A stretch of 64,000 nucleotides of DNA from SIG77 sp045589595 (GTDB lineage Bacteria; Verrucomicrobiota; Lentisphaeria; Victivallales; UBA1829): NCBI GenBank assembly GCA_045589595.1, contig JAZNPK010000032.1, forward strand, positions 124,001 through 188,000, written 5' to 3'. The notes under the pieces are model-generated. The model was not told the DNA's origin. It searched no databases and saw only the letters and a program-made list of their open reading frames with translations. A program made the translations under genes and the position numbers. How positions within the stretch are numbered: the first letter of the stretch is position 1; each line of letters opens with the position of its first letter. Positions 18,434 to 27,894 of this stretch are shown here, one piece after another.

Positions 18434-19208
18434 GCCAACGTTCCGCATTTTTCCAGAAGATCAGTTCCAGCGCCTCATCGTCCAGCCCCAGAGACATGAC
18501 ATCTGCGATCGCCTGTGTCTGGTTGACAGACGGATAATCGCTGGCGAAGAGGACCCGGTCCGTACCGTGTGCATCCACCATCCGGCGTACTTCTTCTGCC
18601 GGGATCAGACCGATGGTGCTGGAAATATCCAGATACACATCTTTTCTGCCGATGAGGTATTTCCAGGCGTTTTCCCACTCGCTGTATCCGCCCATGTGAG
18701 CCGCTGCGATGTTGATGCCGGGGAAACGCTCCAGCAGCGATACGACGCGCCGGGGCGAGGAATAGTCAAACCGTCTGTCGCCCACATGAAACAGGATCGG
18801 CATTGTGCCTGCCGCTTCATAGATCACGTTCATTTCCGGTGCATCGATGCGGATCTGCTGGAAATCCGGATGAAACTTCAAACCTTTCAGCCCGAGGGAT
18901 CGGATCCGTTCCATTTCGGCGGGAATGTCGGGAAAATCCGGATGAAGCGTACCGAACCCTGTGAACCGTTCCGGATAAGCGCGGACCAGTGACGCGATAT
19001 AATCGTTGATGCTCTGCACCTGTTCCGGTTTGGTGGCGGCGGAAAAAATAATACTTCTTCCCACCGCGGCATCGTCCATACTTATGATCAGGTCGCCGGG
19101 TGTGCCGAGCCCCTGCCATTTGTACCCGTAAAAATCCTGCAGGGTATCAATGACTTTGTGAACGATATGGTCGGGGAAAACGTGAGCGTGGACATCGATA
19201 TATTTCAT
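18399..19208 (-). CDS. Amidohydrolase-2-type metal-dependent hydrolase
   Basis: A 269-residue TIM-barrel hydrolase. The N-terminal IDVHAHVFP gives the metal-binding HxH; FHPDF, HVGDRR, AAHMGG and ASDYPSV supply the later His and Asp residues expected of PF04909. Members decarboxylate or hydrolyse small ring acids, and the substrate cannot be guessed. The start at 19208 is the ATG before KYIDVHAH. It lies downstream of the Ppx/GppA gene, 19 bases away and on the same strand, and is likely the last gene of that operon. Confidence 0.82.
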   Translation of the reverse strand: MKYIDVHAHVFPDHIVHKVIDTLQDFYGYKWQGLGTPGDLIISMDDAAVGRSIIFSAATKPEQVQSINDYIASLVRAYPERFTGFGTLHPDFPDIPAEMERIRSLGLKGLKFHPDFQQIRIDAPEMNVIYEAAGTMPILFHVGDRRFDYSSPRRVVSLLERFPGINIAAAHMGGYSEWENAWKYLIGRKDVYLDISSTIGLIPAEEVRRMVDAHGTDRVLFASDYPSVNQTQAIADVMSLGLDDEALELIFWKNAERWLSGSAAQVPPR

Positions 19209-19227
19209 GATGGGACCTGCAGATTTT

Positions 19228-20757
19228 TTACTTGACCAGCAGCGGCATGGCGAAAACACGCCGGAAATATGCCACATCCTGTTCCGGAATGGCAAGACCC
19301 GTCAGCTGCAGTTCCGGCGACGGCACAAGGACCACACGCTCCGGCTCGATCCGGATCTGGAACTGGGTGACGCTCCGGCAGGATTCCGCCAGTGCGCACG
19401 CGATCCGCAGCAGTGCGGAAAGTTTCAGAACGGATGACCGGGCATCTGCGGGCAGATGTTCCATATCCTGCGGGTGGAGATCCGGTGTCTGCCGTCTGTG
19501 ATACCGGGCGGTCAGTGCGGCGATCTGCCGTTCCTGCTGGGATATGCCGGGGATCTCCGTGGACCGGATGATGTAGCCGGAATGGATATGATAAGACTGG
19601 TTGTTGATGAAAAGACCGGTTTTATGGAGATGCGCCGCGATCCGCAGCAGCAGGGATTCCCGCGGGGAACAGCCGTGGAGCTGCTGAAGCTGACAGAACA
19701 GTTTTTCCGCAAAAAGAGCAGTCCTGCGGGTGAAATCGTTTCCTGCACGGTATTTTTCAGCGGTCATGCGCACCATTTCTTCGATCTGCCGGGTGAATGC
19801 GTCATTTTTCTTCAGCAGTTCCCGCATAAAATCCAGCAGCAGCCCCTGTTTCATGGTAACAGTCGGGACGATCAATGTGGTGGCGCCGGTGATACGGAAC
19901 AGGTTGTCGATGATAATGGCGCAGGGGATCACAGTTTCCGCCAGATCGGCGGGAATATTGTAGGTATCGGAAAGGTTTTCCAGACTCATGCTCCGCAGGG
20001 AGATCATCTTTTCTTCAAAATCTTTCCGGCGAACTTTCCGCACTTCCTCCCGGCTGTCGGGCGACCCGAAAAGATACAGGAGCGCCCGGACACTTCCGCC
20101 CATGGCAAAAAGATTGCGTGACCGGATATTTGAGGCGATCTGCCGCAATTCCGTGAACGCTTTATCGATGACCGGCGTCAGATATTTCCAGATCCCTTCC
20201 GCCGAAATGATGCCGGGGATCTGTTCCAGAACACGCAGCGTGCCGAGTTTGATGGTCTCCGTGAAACAGAACGCACCGTCTTTGTAGGCGGAGATCTGAC
20301 ACGCTCCCGTACCGATGTCGGCGATCAAGGAGGATTTCCGGTGAAATTCCAGTTTCGCGGGCAGAACATTTGCAAGAGTCAGATAGTTCAAGCGGGCTTC
20401 ATCGGTTCCCTCAAAGAGCGTCACAGTGATCCCCGTGGCGTGCCGGATCCGTTCCAGCAGGACCGGCGCATTGGCGGCTTCCCGGACCGCACTGGTGGCA
20501 ATGGCGCGGTAATGTCTGATGCCGTATTCGTTGAGTTTATTCCGGAAATTTGAAAAAATATTGCAGAGCATCCGGATGGCAGTATCGGAGATCGCACCGT
20601 GACGGAACACATCCGCCCCCAGCGGGATGGAGACGCTCAGTTCTTCCAGGATCACCGGTTTTTCCGAACCGGGAACATACTCGGCGATGAGCAGACGGCA
20701 GGAATGGGCGCCGAGGTCGATGGTCGCAAGGGGAAATCGTTTCTGGGATGCCGGCAT
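19228..20757 (-). CDS. Ppx/GppA-family phosphatase with C-terminal HD-like region
   Basis: A 509-residue protein. Residues 1-300 match the exopolyphosphatase/pppGpp phosphatase ASKHA fold: LATIDLGAHSCRLLIAEY, FEGTDEARLNYL, and SLIADIGTGACQISAYKDG. The region after about 320 has RIAAHLHKTGLFINNQSYH, similar to the HD-like helical domain of Ppx. It may degrade polyphosphate or pppGpp. The ATG at 20757 lies seven bases after the stop of the ROK kinase gene, so they are probably co-transcribed. Confidence 0.85.
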   Translation of the reverse strand: MPASQKRFPLATIDLGAHSCRLLIAEYVPGSEKPVILEELSVSIPLGADVFRHGAISDTAIRMLCNIFSNFRNKLNEYGIRHYRAIATSAVREAANAPVLLERIRHATGITVTLFEGTDEARLNYLTLANVLPAKLEFHRKSSLIADIGTGACQISAYKDGAFCFTETIKLGTLRVLEQIPGIISAEGIWKYLTPVIDKAFTELRQIASNIRSRNLFAMGGSVRALLYLFGSPDSREEVRKVRRKDFEEKMISLRSMSLENLSDTYNIPADLAETVIPCAIIIDNLFRITGATTLIVPTVTMKQGLLLDFMRELLKKNDAFTRQIEEMVRMTAEKYRAGNDFTRRTALFAEKLFCQLQQLHGCSPRESLLLRIAAHLHKTGLFINNQSYHIHSGYIIRSTEIPGISQQERQIAALTARYHRRQTPDLHPQDMEHLPADARSSVLKLSALLRIACALAESCRSVTQFQIRIEPERVVLVPSPELQLTGLAIPEQDVAYFRRVFAMPLLVK

Positions 20758-20764
20758 GAGCGGA

Positions 20765-21742
20765 TCAGACCTTTCCGCGCAGACGCGCCAGTATGGTCGC
20801 CCCCAGCGCCACTGCGTTGTCGCCCAGTCTGGTGATGCGGATATTGATCTTTGCCGGATCAAGTCCGAAGAGATGTTCGTCAAAACTCCGTTTGAAAACG
20901 GGATACATCTCATCCCCCAGCGCAGAGATCACGCCGCCGCCGAGGATAATGCAGTCCGGCGCAAGGATCGCCGCCGTGGAAGCGGCAGCCACACCCAGCA
21001 TGAACGCGCCTTTGTTGATCACTTTGCATACAGCACCATCGCCCGCACGGTAGGCTTTTGCCAGATGACGGCTTTTGATGTTGCGGGTCGTTTCATTGAA
21101 TTTATCGGAAGGCAGACTGGTGGTCATGCCCTGTTTGAATACAAGTTTTTTCAATGCTTTCACAAAACCGACTTTGCTGCAGTATGCTTCGGCGCAGCCG
21201 CGGTGACCGCATCCGCACTGTCTGCCGCCCTGTTTGATGATGGCGTGTCCGAATTCTCCGGCAAGTCCCGAATTTCCGTTATGGAGTTTGCCGTCGATCA
21301 TGATCCCTCCGCCCAGTCCGGTCCCCACATAATATCCGATAACGGTCCGGAATCCTCTGGCGGCGCCGCAATGATATTCTGCCAGAACGCCCAGACTGCC
21401 GTCGTTGCCCAGATAGACTTCTCTGCCGGTAAGTTTGCGGAGAGTCTCTTTCAGTGAAAAATTTTTAATGCCCAGATTGGTGGCGTGAAGGCAGTCGCCC
21501 GTATCGGGATCGACCGGTGCGGGAATGGCAACACCGATCCCGTCCAGATCTTCAAAACCCGTATGGAGCGGCGCCAATGCTTCTTTTCCGAGGGCAACGA
21601 TGGCGGCGGCGAGCTGTTCCGGGGTGGCACCGGAGGGTGTGGCAGCTTTTGCGTCGGCGATGACCCGGTGTTCCCGGTCTGTCACCACTGCGTAGATCTT
21701 TGTTCCGCCCAAATCGATACCAAGTGCCAAGCCTTCTGTCAT
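20765..21742 (-). CDS. ROK-family sugar kinase
   Basis: A 325-residue ROK protein. It starts GIDLGGTKIYAVVTD (ATP-binding DxGxT), has GNDGSLGVLAEY with the catalytic Asp, GEFGHAIIKQGG, and the ROK zinc motif CGCGHRGCAEAY. It has no N-terminal helix-turn-helix, so it is a kinase rather than a ROK repressor. Glucose, N-acetylmannosamine or N-acetylglucosamine are possible substrates, and sialic acid genes lie nearby. I use the ATG at 21742 with GGAGAG upstream; an in-frame ATG at 21799 overlaps the dsbD stop. Confidence 0.9.
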   Translation of the reverse strand: MTEGLALGIDLGGTKIYAVVTDREHRVIADAKAATPSGATPEQLAAAIVALGKEALAPLHTGFEDLDGIGVAIPAPVDPDTGDCLHATNLGIKNFSLKETLRKLTGREVYLGNDGSLGVLAEYHCGAARGFRTVIGYYVGTGLGGGIMIDGKLHNGNSGLAGEFGHAIIKQGGRQCGCGHRGCAEAYCSKVGFVKALKKLVFKQGMTTSLPSDKFNETTRNIKSRHLAKAYRAGDGAVCKVINKGAFMLGVAAASTAAILAPDCIILGGGVISALGDEMYPVFKRSFDEHLFGLDPAKINIRITRLGDNAVALGATILARLRGKV

Positions 21743-21795
21743 CTGCTGCTCTCCTGTCCGTGTTCCGCAGTGAAAATTCTCTTTAAAAAATACCA

Positions 21796-23424
21796 TCACT
21801 GTCCTGTTTTTTCAAGTTTCTTCTGCGGTGAGACCTGATTTTTTTCGCTGTGAAGCGGTGTCAGCAGAGAGAAATGCGGCAGACCGGTCACAGAAAATTT
21901 CTGCAGGATCTCTGCCGTTGCCGGTTCGTTCACATCTTCCGCCATGATCCTGACGGTGATGATGTTTTTCATTGCCTCTTTCACTGCCGGATCGGTGAGA
22001 GTGTTGACTTCCATGGCGGTACAGTTTTTGCACCAGGATGCCCCGAAATCCACCAGCACCAGTTTGTTCTGCTGTTGCGCCTGTGTCATGGCGGCGGCGA
22101 TCTGTTCCATGGGATCAGCATTGCTGTCCGTCTCCGTCGGCTCCGGACCGCGGATCAGGGAGAACGCCAGCCATCCGTAATAGACCGCCAACGCAAAGAT
22201 CAGGATCCCCAGCAGTTGTTTCACCCGGATCATCCACGCGCCGGGACGGGGGAACAGACTCAATCCCGCAGCGGCAAAGGGCCACGGCAATGCCATTCCC
22301 GCTCCCAGCAGAAAAGGCAGAAGCAGACCTGCCGGATTGCCTTCCGCGTACAGTGTCGCCGCCCGGATCAGGACTGCCGCCAGAACCGGCGCCACACATG
22401 CTCCGGCAAGAGTGGCAGAGAGTGCGCCCATCAGAAAGATCCCGGCGAACCGCAGACCGGACGGCGTCCGGATGGATGCCCCGAACCGTGACAGATCAAA
22501 ATTGAAAACGCCGAACATGGCAAGTCCGAGGAAGAGGAAGATCACAGCAGTACAGGCGTTGAAGATCCAGTTTCCGGCAATGGCGCCGAATGTGGAGCCG
22601 GTCAGGACAGCGATCACGCCCAGCAGACCGTAGGCGCACATGATCCCCAGACCGTAAAGGAGCCCCCGGAAGATCTTACTGCTTCTGGACCGGGCGGCGT
22701 CCGCCGAGGCGCCGATCATGGCAAGGTTGACGGGGATCAGCGGCAGCACGCAGGGCGTCAGATTCAGCAGAAGACCGCCCAGCAGCACGATCACCAGTGT
22801 TGCGATCACACCTTTTCCGGAAAGTTCAAAGAAATCCGGTTCCCGGCTGCCCTGAAGAAAACGGACAAAGTCCGCCGGTCCGGTGTAGCCGGAAATGGCA
22901 CGCAGCTCCATAAATTCCGGGATCAGCAGCAGTTCCGGAGATTTTTCTTCCGCATCCGCTGTTCCGGAATGAGCGGGCGCAGAAAGTTTGCCCGCCGTCC
23001 AGTCCGCTTTGTCTTTCCAGCGGGCGATAACGGCACTTGCGGGCAGAAAACATTCCCCCGCTTTGGAGCAGGTCTGAAAATCCACCGACACGGTCAGAGG
23101 GAACTGTGCCGGTTCTGCCCGGAACGACCAGGTGTAGACGCCCGGTCCGGCAAAAACTTTCATTTCCGTACCCGTGGCATCTTTGTACAGCGTTGAGGCG
23201 GGGCTTTTCTGCGGCTGGAACGACTGGGGCGCCGTGGTGATGGCTGTCTGATCCGCATAAACATAAAGTCCGTCCGGCACGGTCAGCTGCACATCGAAGC
23301 CGCCTTTGACGGAAGTTACTTTCCAGTTGTCAGCCGTCAGCAGCGGGACGGGATTTTGTTCTTCTGCCGCTGCCATGAAAAAGCCGGGCACCAGAAGCAG
23401 CCATAAAAAATATATGATCTTCAT
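21796..23424 (-). CDS. dsbD: Thiol:disulfide interchange protein DsbD
   Basis: A 542-residue protein with a signal peptide (MKIIYFLWLLLVPGFF). The periplasmic alpha domain has the redox pair in CSKAGEC. The membrane domain has NLTPCVLPLIPVNLAMIG and GACVAPVLAAV, each with the electron-carrying Cys. The C-terminal thioredoxin domain has GASWCKNC. It brings electrons from cytoplasmic thioredoxin to periplasmic thiols and cytochrome-maturation proteins. The start has GGAGG ten bases upstream; longer readings include nonconserved residues before the signal peptide. It lies just upstream of the ROK kinase on the same strand. Confidence 0.95.
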   Translation of the reverse strand: MKIIYFLWLLLVPGFFMAAAEEQNPVPLLTADNWKVTSVKGGFDVQLTVPDGLYVYADQTAITTAPQSFQPQKSPASTLYKDATGTEMKVFAGPGVYTWSFRAEPAQFPLTVSVDFQTCSKAGECFLPASAVIARWKDKADWTAGKLSAPAHSGTADAEEKSPELLLIPEFMELRAISGYTGPADFVRFLQGSREPDFFELSGKGVIATLVIVLLGGLLLNLTPCVLPLIPVNLAMIGASADAARSRSSKIFRGLLYGLGIMCAYGLLGVIAVLTGSTFGAIAGNWIFNACTAVIFLFLGLAMFGVFNFDLSRFGASIRTPSGLRFAGIFLMGALSATLAGACVAPVLAAVLIRAATLYAEGNPAGLLLPFLLGAGMALPWPFAAAGLSLFPRPGAWMIRVKQLLGILIFALAVYYGWLAFSLIRGPEPTETDSNADPMEQIAAAMTQAQQQNKLVLVDFGASWCKNCTAMEVNTLTDPAVKEAMKNIITVRIMAEDVNEPATAEILQKFSVTGLPHFSLLTPLHSEKNQVSPQKKLEKTGQ

Positions 23425-23605
23425 TGTGAACCTCCACAGTTGATCTGTTTTACCTCCGGCAGACACCTGATCCTGCAGGATGTTCCCCGGAGGGAAAAAA
23501 TACACCCGGAACGGGGCGGCGTCAAGAGGCATACTCAAAAAAGCGGAACGAAATATTGAGCGATTCTCCGCAACAGAAAAAAATCCGGTGATTGTTCGGC
23601 GGACT

Positions 23606-23630
23606 TCTTGTATTTTTCCGGCGGTATGAT
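23606..23630 (+). promoter_or_regulatory. Upstream element shared by the two sialate esterase genes (copy 1)
   Basis: TCTTGTATTTTTCC (23606-23619), five bases, then TATGAT. The same words occur at 25770-25794 before the second paralog, at the same distance (57 bases from the TATG box to the ATG). It probably contains the -10 region plus a regulatory site. The 257-base gap between dsbD and this gene holds nothing else I recognise. Confidence 0.5.
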
Positions 23631-23681
23631 ACTGTAACAGGAACGGTGTTTGACAACCATTAAAAACGGATACAGAACAAA

Positions 23682-25712
23682 ATGAAACTCAATGCATTGT
23701 TTTCAGACGGCGCCGTTTTTCAGCGGCGGGGACTCATTCCGGTTTTCGGTAAGACGGATCCGGAATCCATTGTGGAAGTGACCTTTAACGGCAGAAATTT
23801 TTTCGGGATGGCAGGCAGTGACGGTTCGTTTCTGTTGCGGATGCCCCCCATGGAAGCGGGCGGACCTTTTACACTGCAGGTCCGCAATACCCGCACCGGC
23901 GACAGTGCGGAAGTGAAAGATATTCTGATCGGGGAAGTGTGGCTGGCGTCCGGTCAGTCCAATATGGAATTTCCCCTGCACGCCTCCCCTGCACAGCTGC
24001 CTGTTTTCGCGGCGGAAAATACGGCTCCGGAAGAGATCCGCATGTTTTCTGTCCCCCGCCATTTCTTCACAGCGCGTGAAACAGATGTCTGCAGTTGCCC
24101 GGTTCCGGAGAACCTTGATGAGATAGAGGCGAATCCCAATGTCTGGAAACATGAATACACCCCGCGGTGGCTGAATACCACGCCGGACAACCTGATCCGG
24201 ATGAGTGCGGTTTCCCTCTGGTTTGCCAAAAAACTCCACGATGAACTGCATGTGCCGGTGGGGATCATTTCCTCATCTGTCGGCGGGACTTTCGTGGAAG
24301 CGTGGACGAGCAGCGAAATGCTCCTCACGAATCCCGATATCAGAACTGCAATGGAAGATTATGAGATGCTGCTGTCACGCCCGGAACGGTGGAGTGTGGT
24401 GGATATGGAAAAGGCTGTTTCCGGTGATCATCTTCTTTTTGAGGTGTTCTGCCGGAAAAATCCGCCGGATGCCGGATCCCCGCAAGGCTGGGGTCAGATC
24501 GGTTACGATGATTCCGGATGGACTGATTTCAGCATCCCCGGCAGCTGGGTCGCCGGAAAACTTGCAGGAAACGGCGTTGTCTGGATCCGCAAAACAATCG
24601 ATCTTCCGGAAAGCTGGGCGGGAAAAGATCTTGTTCTTCATCTGGGCGGGATCGACAAACAGGATGCCGGATTCTTCAACGGGGAATGTGTCGGTGCCAC
24701 CGGAAAAGATTTTGAAACGCAATATTACAACTCGAAACGCGCTTATAAAATTCCGGGCAGACTGGTCAAAGCCGGAAAAAATGTGGTGGCTGTCCGGGCG
24801 TTTTCTTTCATTTACGACGGTGCTTTCACAGGCAGTGTTTCCGATTATTTCCTCGCCCTTGACGGATCAGATGAAACGGTTCCCCTCGGCAGCGATTGGA
24901 AATTCCGGGTGGAAAATGATTTCGGTATCGTTGCGCTCCCGCCGCGCAGCCGGGAAGCCATGGGTCCCTTTACCGCAAATTCCTACTCGATCCTGTTCGA
25001 CAGCATGATCGCACCGCTGATCCCCTACGGGATCCGTGGCGCCATCTGGTATCAGGGCGAAAGCAATTCCGCGCCTTCCGAAGCGCCCAAATATGAACGG
25101 ATGCTCGGCGATATGATCCGCGACTGGCGGTTCCGCTGGGGACGGGGCGATTTCCCCTTCATTCAGGTGTGCCTCGCAGGATTTACGGATGCGCAGGACT
25201 ATACGGATGATTGCGGCTGGGCGGTCCTCCGCGAAAATCAGCGCCGCGTGATGCGCGGTCTGCCCAATTCCGGGATGGCTTCCGCTGTGGATGTGGGCGA
25301 TGCCATCGATATTCATCCCCAGGATAAACAGACTGTCGGTACCCGTCTCGCACTCTGGGCGCTGGAATATACTTACGCAGTGCCGGGCGTCGTGGGGCTC
25401 GGTCCGGAGATCCGGGAAGTCTTCCGCGACGGGGAAGGCAGACTGCGGCTCGTTTTCGACAACAGCGATCCCGGCGGCATGGTCTTCAAAGACGGCACGA
25501 CGCCGGAACGGGCGTTCTATGTGGCGGGGGCGGATGGAAAATTTGTTCAGGCTGCCTCCGTGACCGTGGAAAACAATACGCTCATCGTGTCTGTTCCGGC
25601 TGTGACTGCTCCGGTAAAAGTACGTTATGCGTGGAGTGCCAACCCCATGGAGGTGCTCTGCCTTTACAATACCGCAGGTCTTCCGGCAACACCCTTTGAA
25701 ATGAGTATCTGA
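23682..25712 (+). CDS. Sialate O-acetylesterase-like SGNH hydrolase (copy 1)
   Basis: A 676-residue SGNH esterase of the PF03629 type. The nucleophile is in WLASGQSNMEF, with block III-like IRGAIWYQGESNS and the DxxH-type block V in DIHPQDKQTVG. Residues about 290-400 look like an inserted galactose-binding jelly-roll (WIRKTIDLPESWAGKD onward), as in related sialate esterases. It likely removes O-acetyl groups from sialic acid or other sugars. No signal peptide is visible: the protein starts MKLNALFSDGAVFQRR, so it may be cytoplasmic. The next gene is a close paralog. Confidence 0.88.
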   Translation: MKLNALFSDGAVFQRRGLIPVFGKTDPESIVEVTFNGRNFFGMAGSDGSFLLRMPPMEAGGPFTLQVRNTRTGDSAEVKDILIGEVWLASGQSNMEFPLHASPAQLPVFAAENTAPEEIRMFSVPRHFFTARETDVCSCPVPENLDEIEANPNVWKHEYTPRWLNTTPDNLIRMSAVSLWFAKKLHDELHVPVGIISSSVGGTFVEAWTSSEMLLTNPDIRTAMEDYEMLLSRPERWSVVDMEKAVSGDHLLFEVFCRKNPPDAGSPQGWGQIGYDDSGWTDFSIPGSWVAGKLAGNGVVWIRKTIDLPESWAGKDLVLHLGGIDKQDAGFFNGECVGATGKDFETQYYNSKRAYKIPGRLVKAGKNVVAVRAFSFIYDGAFTGSVSDYFLALDGSDETVPLGSDWKFRVENDFGIVALPPRSREAMGPFTANSYSILFDSMIAPLIPYGIRGAIWYQGESNSAPSEAPKYERMLGDMIRDWRFRWGRGDFPFIQVCLAGFTDAQDYTDDCGWAVLRENQRRVMRGLPNSGMASAVDVGDAIDIHPQDKQTVGTRLALWALEYTYAVPGVVGLGPEIREVFRDGEGRLRLVFDNSDPGGMVFKDGTTPERAFYVAGADGKFVQAASVTVENNTLIVSVPAVTAPVKVRYAWSANPMEVLCLYNTAGLPATPFEMSI

Positions 25713-25719
25713 TCCGCAA

Positions 25720-25769
25720 CGGAATACCGGACAGTTTTCTTTTTATTTCAGAAAAAGGTCCGGATTCCG
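25720..25769 (+). terminator. Inverted repeat after the first sialate esterase gene
   Basis: CGGAATACCGGAC (25720-25732) pairs with GTCCGGATTCCG (25758-25769) with one bulged A, around a 25-base loop rich in T and A. A TTGTATTTTT run follows. It may terminate the first paralog, though the loop is long and the T-run is imperfect. Confidence 0.45.
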
Positions 25770-25794
25770 TCTTGTATTTTTCCACCTGTATGGT
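25770..25794 (+). promoter_or_regulatory. Upstream element shared by the two sialate esterase genes (copy 2)
   Basis: TCTTGTATTTTTCC (25770-25783), five bases, then TATGGT, positioned exactly like the copy at 23606-23630. The leader words ACGGATACA and the sequence up to the ATG are also alike, so the duplication included the control region. Confidence 0.5.
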
Positions 25795-25845
25795 ATTTTA
25801 CGGAAATGGTACCAACAAAACAACAGAATACGGATACAAAACGAG

Positions 25846-27891
25846 ATGAAACTTAACGCATTGTTTTCAGATGGCGCGGTTTTTCAGCGGCGGATCATGA
25901 TCCCGGTCTTCGGCAAAACGGACCCGGAATCCATTGTGGAAGTCACGTTCAACGGTAAAAAATTCTTCGGTATGGCGGGCGGAGACGGCGCTTTTCTGCT
26001 GCGGATGGCTCCGATGGAAGCGGGCGGACCCTACACCATGCAGGTCCGCAATACCCGGACCGGTGACAGTGCGGAAGTGAAAGATATTCTGATCGGGGAA
26101 GTCTGGCTGGCATCCGGTCAGTCCAATATGCAGTATCAGCTGAAGATCTCTGCGGAGCAGAAGACCCTGTTCGTCGAAACCAATACAACGCCGGATGAGA
26201 TCCGTATGCTCACGGTTCCTGTCCGCGCATCCTCCCACCGGGAAAGCGATATCTGCCCGACACCGTACCCGACAGAATATGCCGAAGGTCAGCCGGAACC
26301 GGAAGAATGGGTGGAAGAACACACCCCCCGCTGGCGGAAATCAACGCCTGAAAATGTGCCTGCCATGAGCGCAGTTTCTCTCTGGTTCGCCAAAAAACTC
26401 CACGATGAACTGAATGTGCCGGTGGGGATCATTGCATCATCCTGGGGCGGAACGATCGTGGAAGCATGGACCAGCCGGGAAATGCTCCGCACCAATCCGG
26501 CAATCAGAGATGCGCTTCTGGATTATGAAATGCAGTTGTCAACTTCAGCCCGCTGGGAGCAGATCCCGGCAGGAAATCCCCTCTGCACGCTGACTTCTCT
26601 CGGGGAACAGTTCCTCGTGAAAACATACTGCAAGCCGAATCCGCCGGACGCCGGTTCGCCTCAGGGCTGGGGTCAGACCGATCACGATGATTCCGACTGG
26701 GCAAACTTCAGCATCCCCGGCAGCTGGATCGCCGGAAAACACAGCGGCAACGGTGTGGTCTGGATCCGGAAGACCGTTGATCTGCCGGAAAGCTGGGCGG
26801 GAAAAGATCTTGTACTGCATACGGGCGGGATCGACAAACAGGATACCGGATTTTTCAACGGGGAATGTGTCGGCTCCACCGGAAAAGATTTTGAAATGCA
26901 ATATTACAATGTGAAACGCGCTTATAAAGTTCCGGGCAGACTGGTCAAAGCCGGAAAAAATGTAGTGGCGATCCGGGCGTTTTCCTTCCTGTATGACGGT
27001 GCTTTCGGCGGCGAAGCTCCGGACTATTTCCTCTCCCTTGAGGAAACCGGCGAAACGGTTCCCTTCGGCGGCGACTGCAAACTCAAAGTCGAATGTAACT
27101 GGGGCTTGATCGGATTTCCCAACACCATGACGGAAGCCATGGGGCCTCATCGTTCCAACTCCTATTCGATCCTGTTCGACAGTATGATCGCGCCGCTGAT
27201 CCCCTACGGGATCCGGGGTGCCATCTGGTATCAGGGCGAAAGCAATTCCGCGCTTACTGAAGCGCCCAAATATGAACGGATGCTCGGCGATATGATCCGC
27301 GACTGGCGGTTCCGCTGGGAACAGGGCGATTTCCCCTTTATTCAGGTCTGTCTCGCCGGATATCAGGCAGAACAGGACTACAGCGATGACAGCGGCTGGG
27401 CGATCCTCCGCGAATGTCAGCGCCGTGTGATGCGCGGTCTCCCCAATTCCGGTATGGCTTCTGCAGTGGATGTGGGCGAGGCAAAAAATATTCACCCCGC
27501 AGATAAACAGACTGTCGGTACCCGCCTCGCTCTCTGGGCGTTGGAAAATACCTACGCCGTGCCGGGTGTCGTGGGGCTCGGTCCGGAGATCCGGGAAGTC
27601 TTCTGCGAAGGACCGGGCAAACTCCGGCTCGTTTTCGACAACAGCGATCCCGGCGGTATGATCCTCAAAGAAGGTATGGCGCCGGAACGGGCGTTCTATG
27701 TGGCTGGTCACGATGGAAAATTTGTGCAGGCCGCATCCGTAACGCTGGAAGATAATACGCTCGTTGTCTGCGCGCCGGACATCGCCAGTCCCTCAAAAGT
27801 CCGCTATGCATGGAGTACCAACCCCATGAATATCCTCTGCCTTTACAACACTGCCGGTCTGCCGGCGACACCCTTTGAAATGAGTATCTGA
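25846..27891 (+). CDS. Sialate O-acetylesterase-like SGNH hydrolase (copy 2)
   Basis: A 681-residue paralog of the preceding gene; the first 95 residues differ at about a dozen places, while residues 110-240 have diverged more. The same catalytic pieces are present: GEVWLASGQSNMQYQ, IRGAIWYQGESNS, and NIHPADKQTVG. The jelly-roll insert is kept. No signal peptide is seen. The two copies may act on differently placed O-acetyl groups, since the divergent segment follows the nucleophile block. A lipoprotein gene begins three bases after the stop and may be co-transcribed. Confidence 0.88.
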   Translation: MKLNALFSDGAVFQRRIMIPVFGKTDPESIVEVTFNGKKFFGMAGGDGAFLLRMAPMEAGGPYTMQVRNTRTGDSAEVKDILIGEVWLASGQSNMQYQLKISAEQKTLFVETNTTPDEIRMLTVPVRASSHRESDICPTPYPTEYAEGQPEPEEWVEEHTPRWRKSTPENVPAMSAVSLWFAKKLHDELNVPVGIIASSWGGTIVEAWTSREMLRTNPAIRDALLDYEMQLSTSARWEQIPAGNPLCTLTSLGEQFLVKTYCKPNPPDAGSPQGWGQTDHDDSDWANFSIPGSWIAGKHSGNGVVWIRKTVDLPESWAGKDLVLHTGGIDKQDTGFFNGECVGSTGKDFEMQYYNVKRAYKVPGRLVKAGKNVVAIRAFSFLYDGAFGGEAPDYFLSLEETGETVPFGGDCKLKVECNWGLIGFPNTMTEAMGPHRSNSYSILFDSMIAPLIPYGIRGAIWYQGESNSALTEAPKYERMLGDMIRDWRFRWEQGDFPFIQVCLAGYQAEQDYSDDSGWAILRECQRRVMRGLPNSGMASAVDVGEAKNIHPADKQTVGTRLALWALENTYAVPGVVGLGPEIREVFCEGPGKLRLVFDNSDPGGMILKEGMAPERAFYVAGHDGKFVQAASVTLEDNTLVVCAPDIASPSKVRYAWSTNPMNILCLYNTAGLPATPFEMSI

Positions 27892-27894
27892 TCC

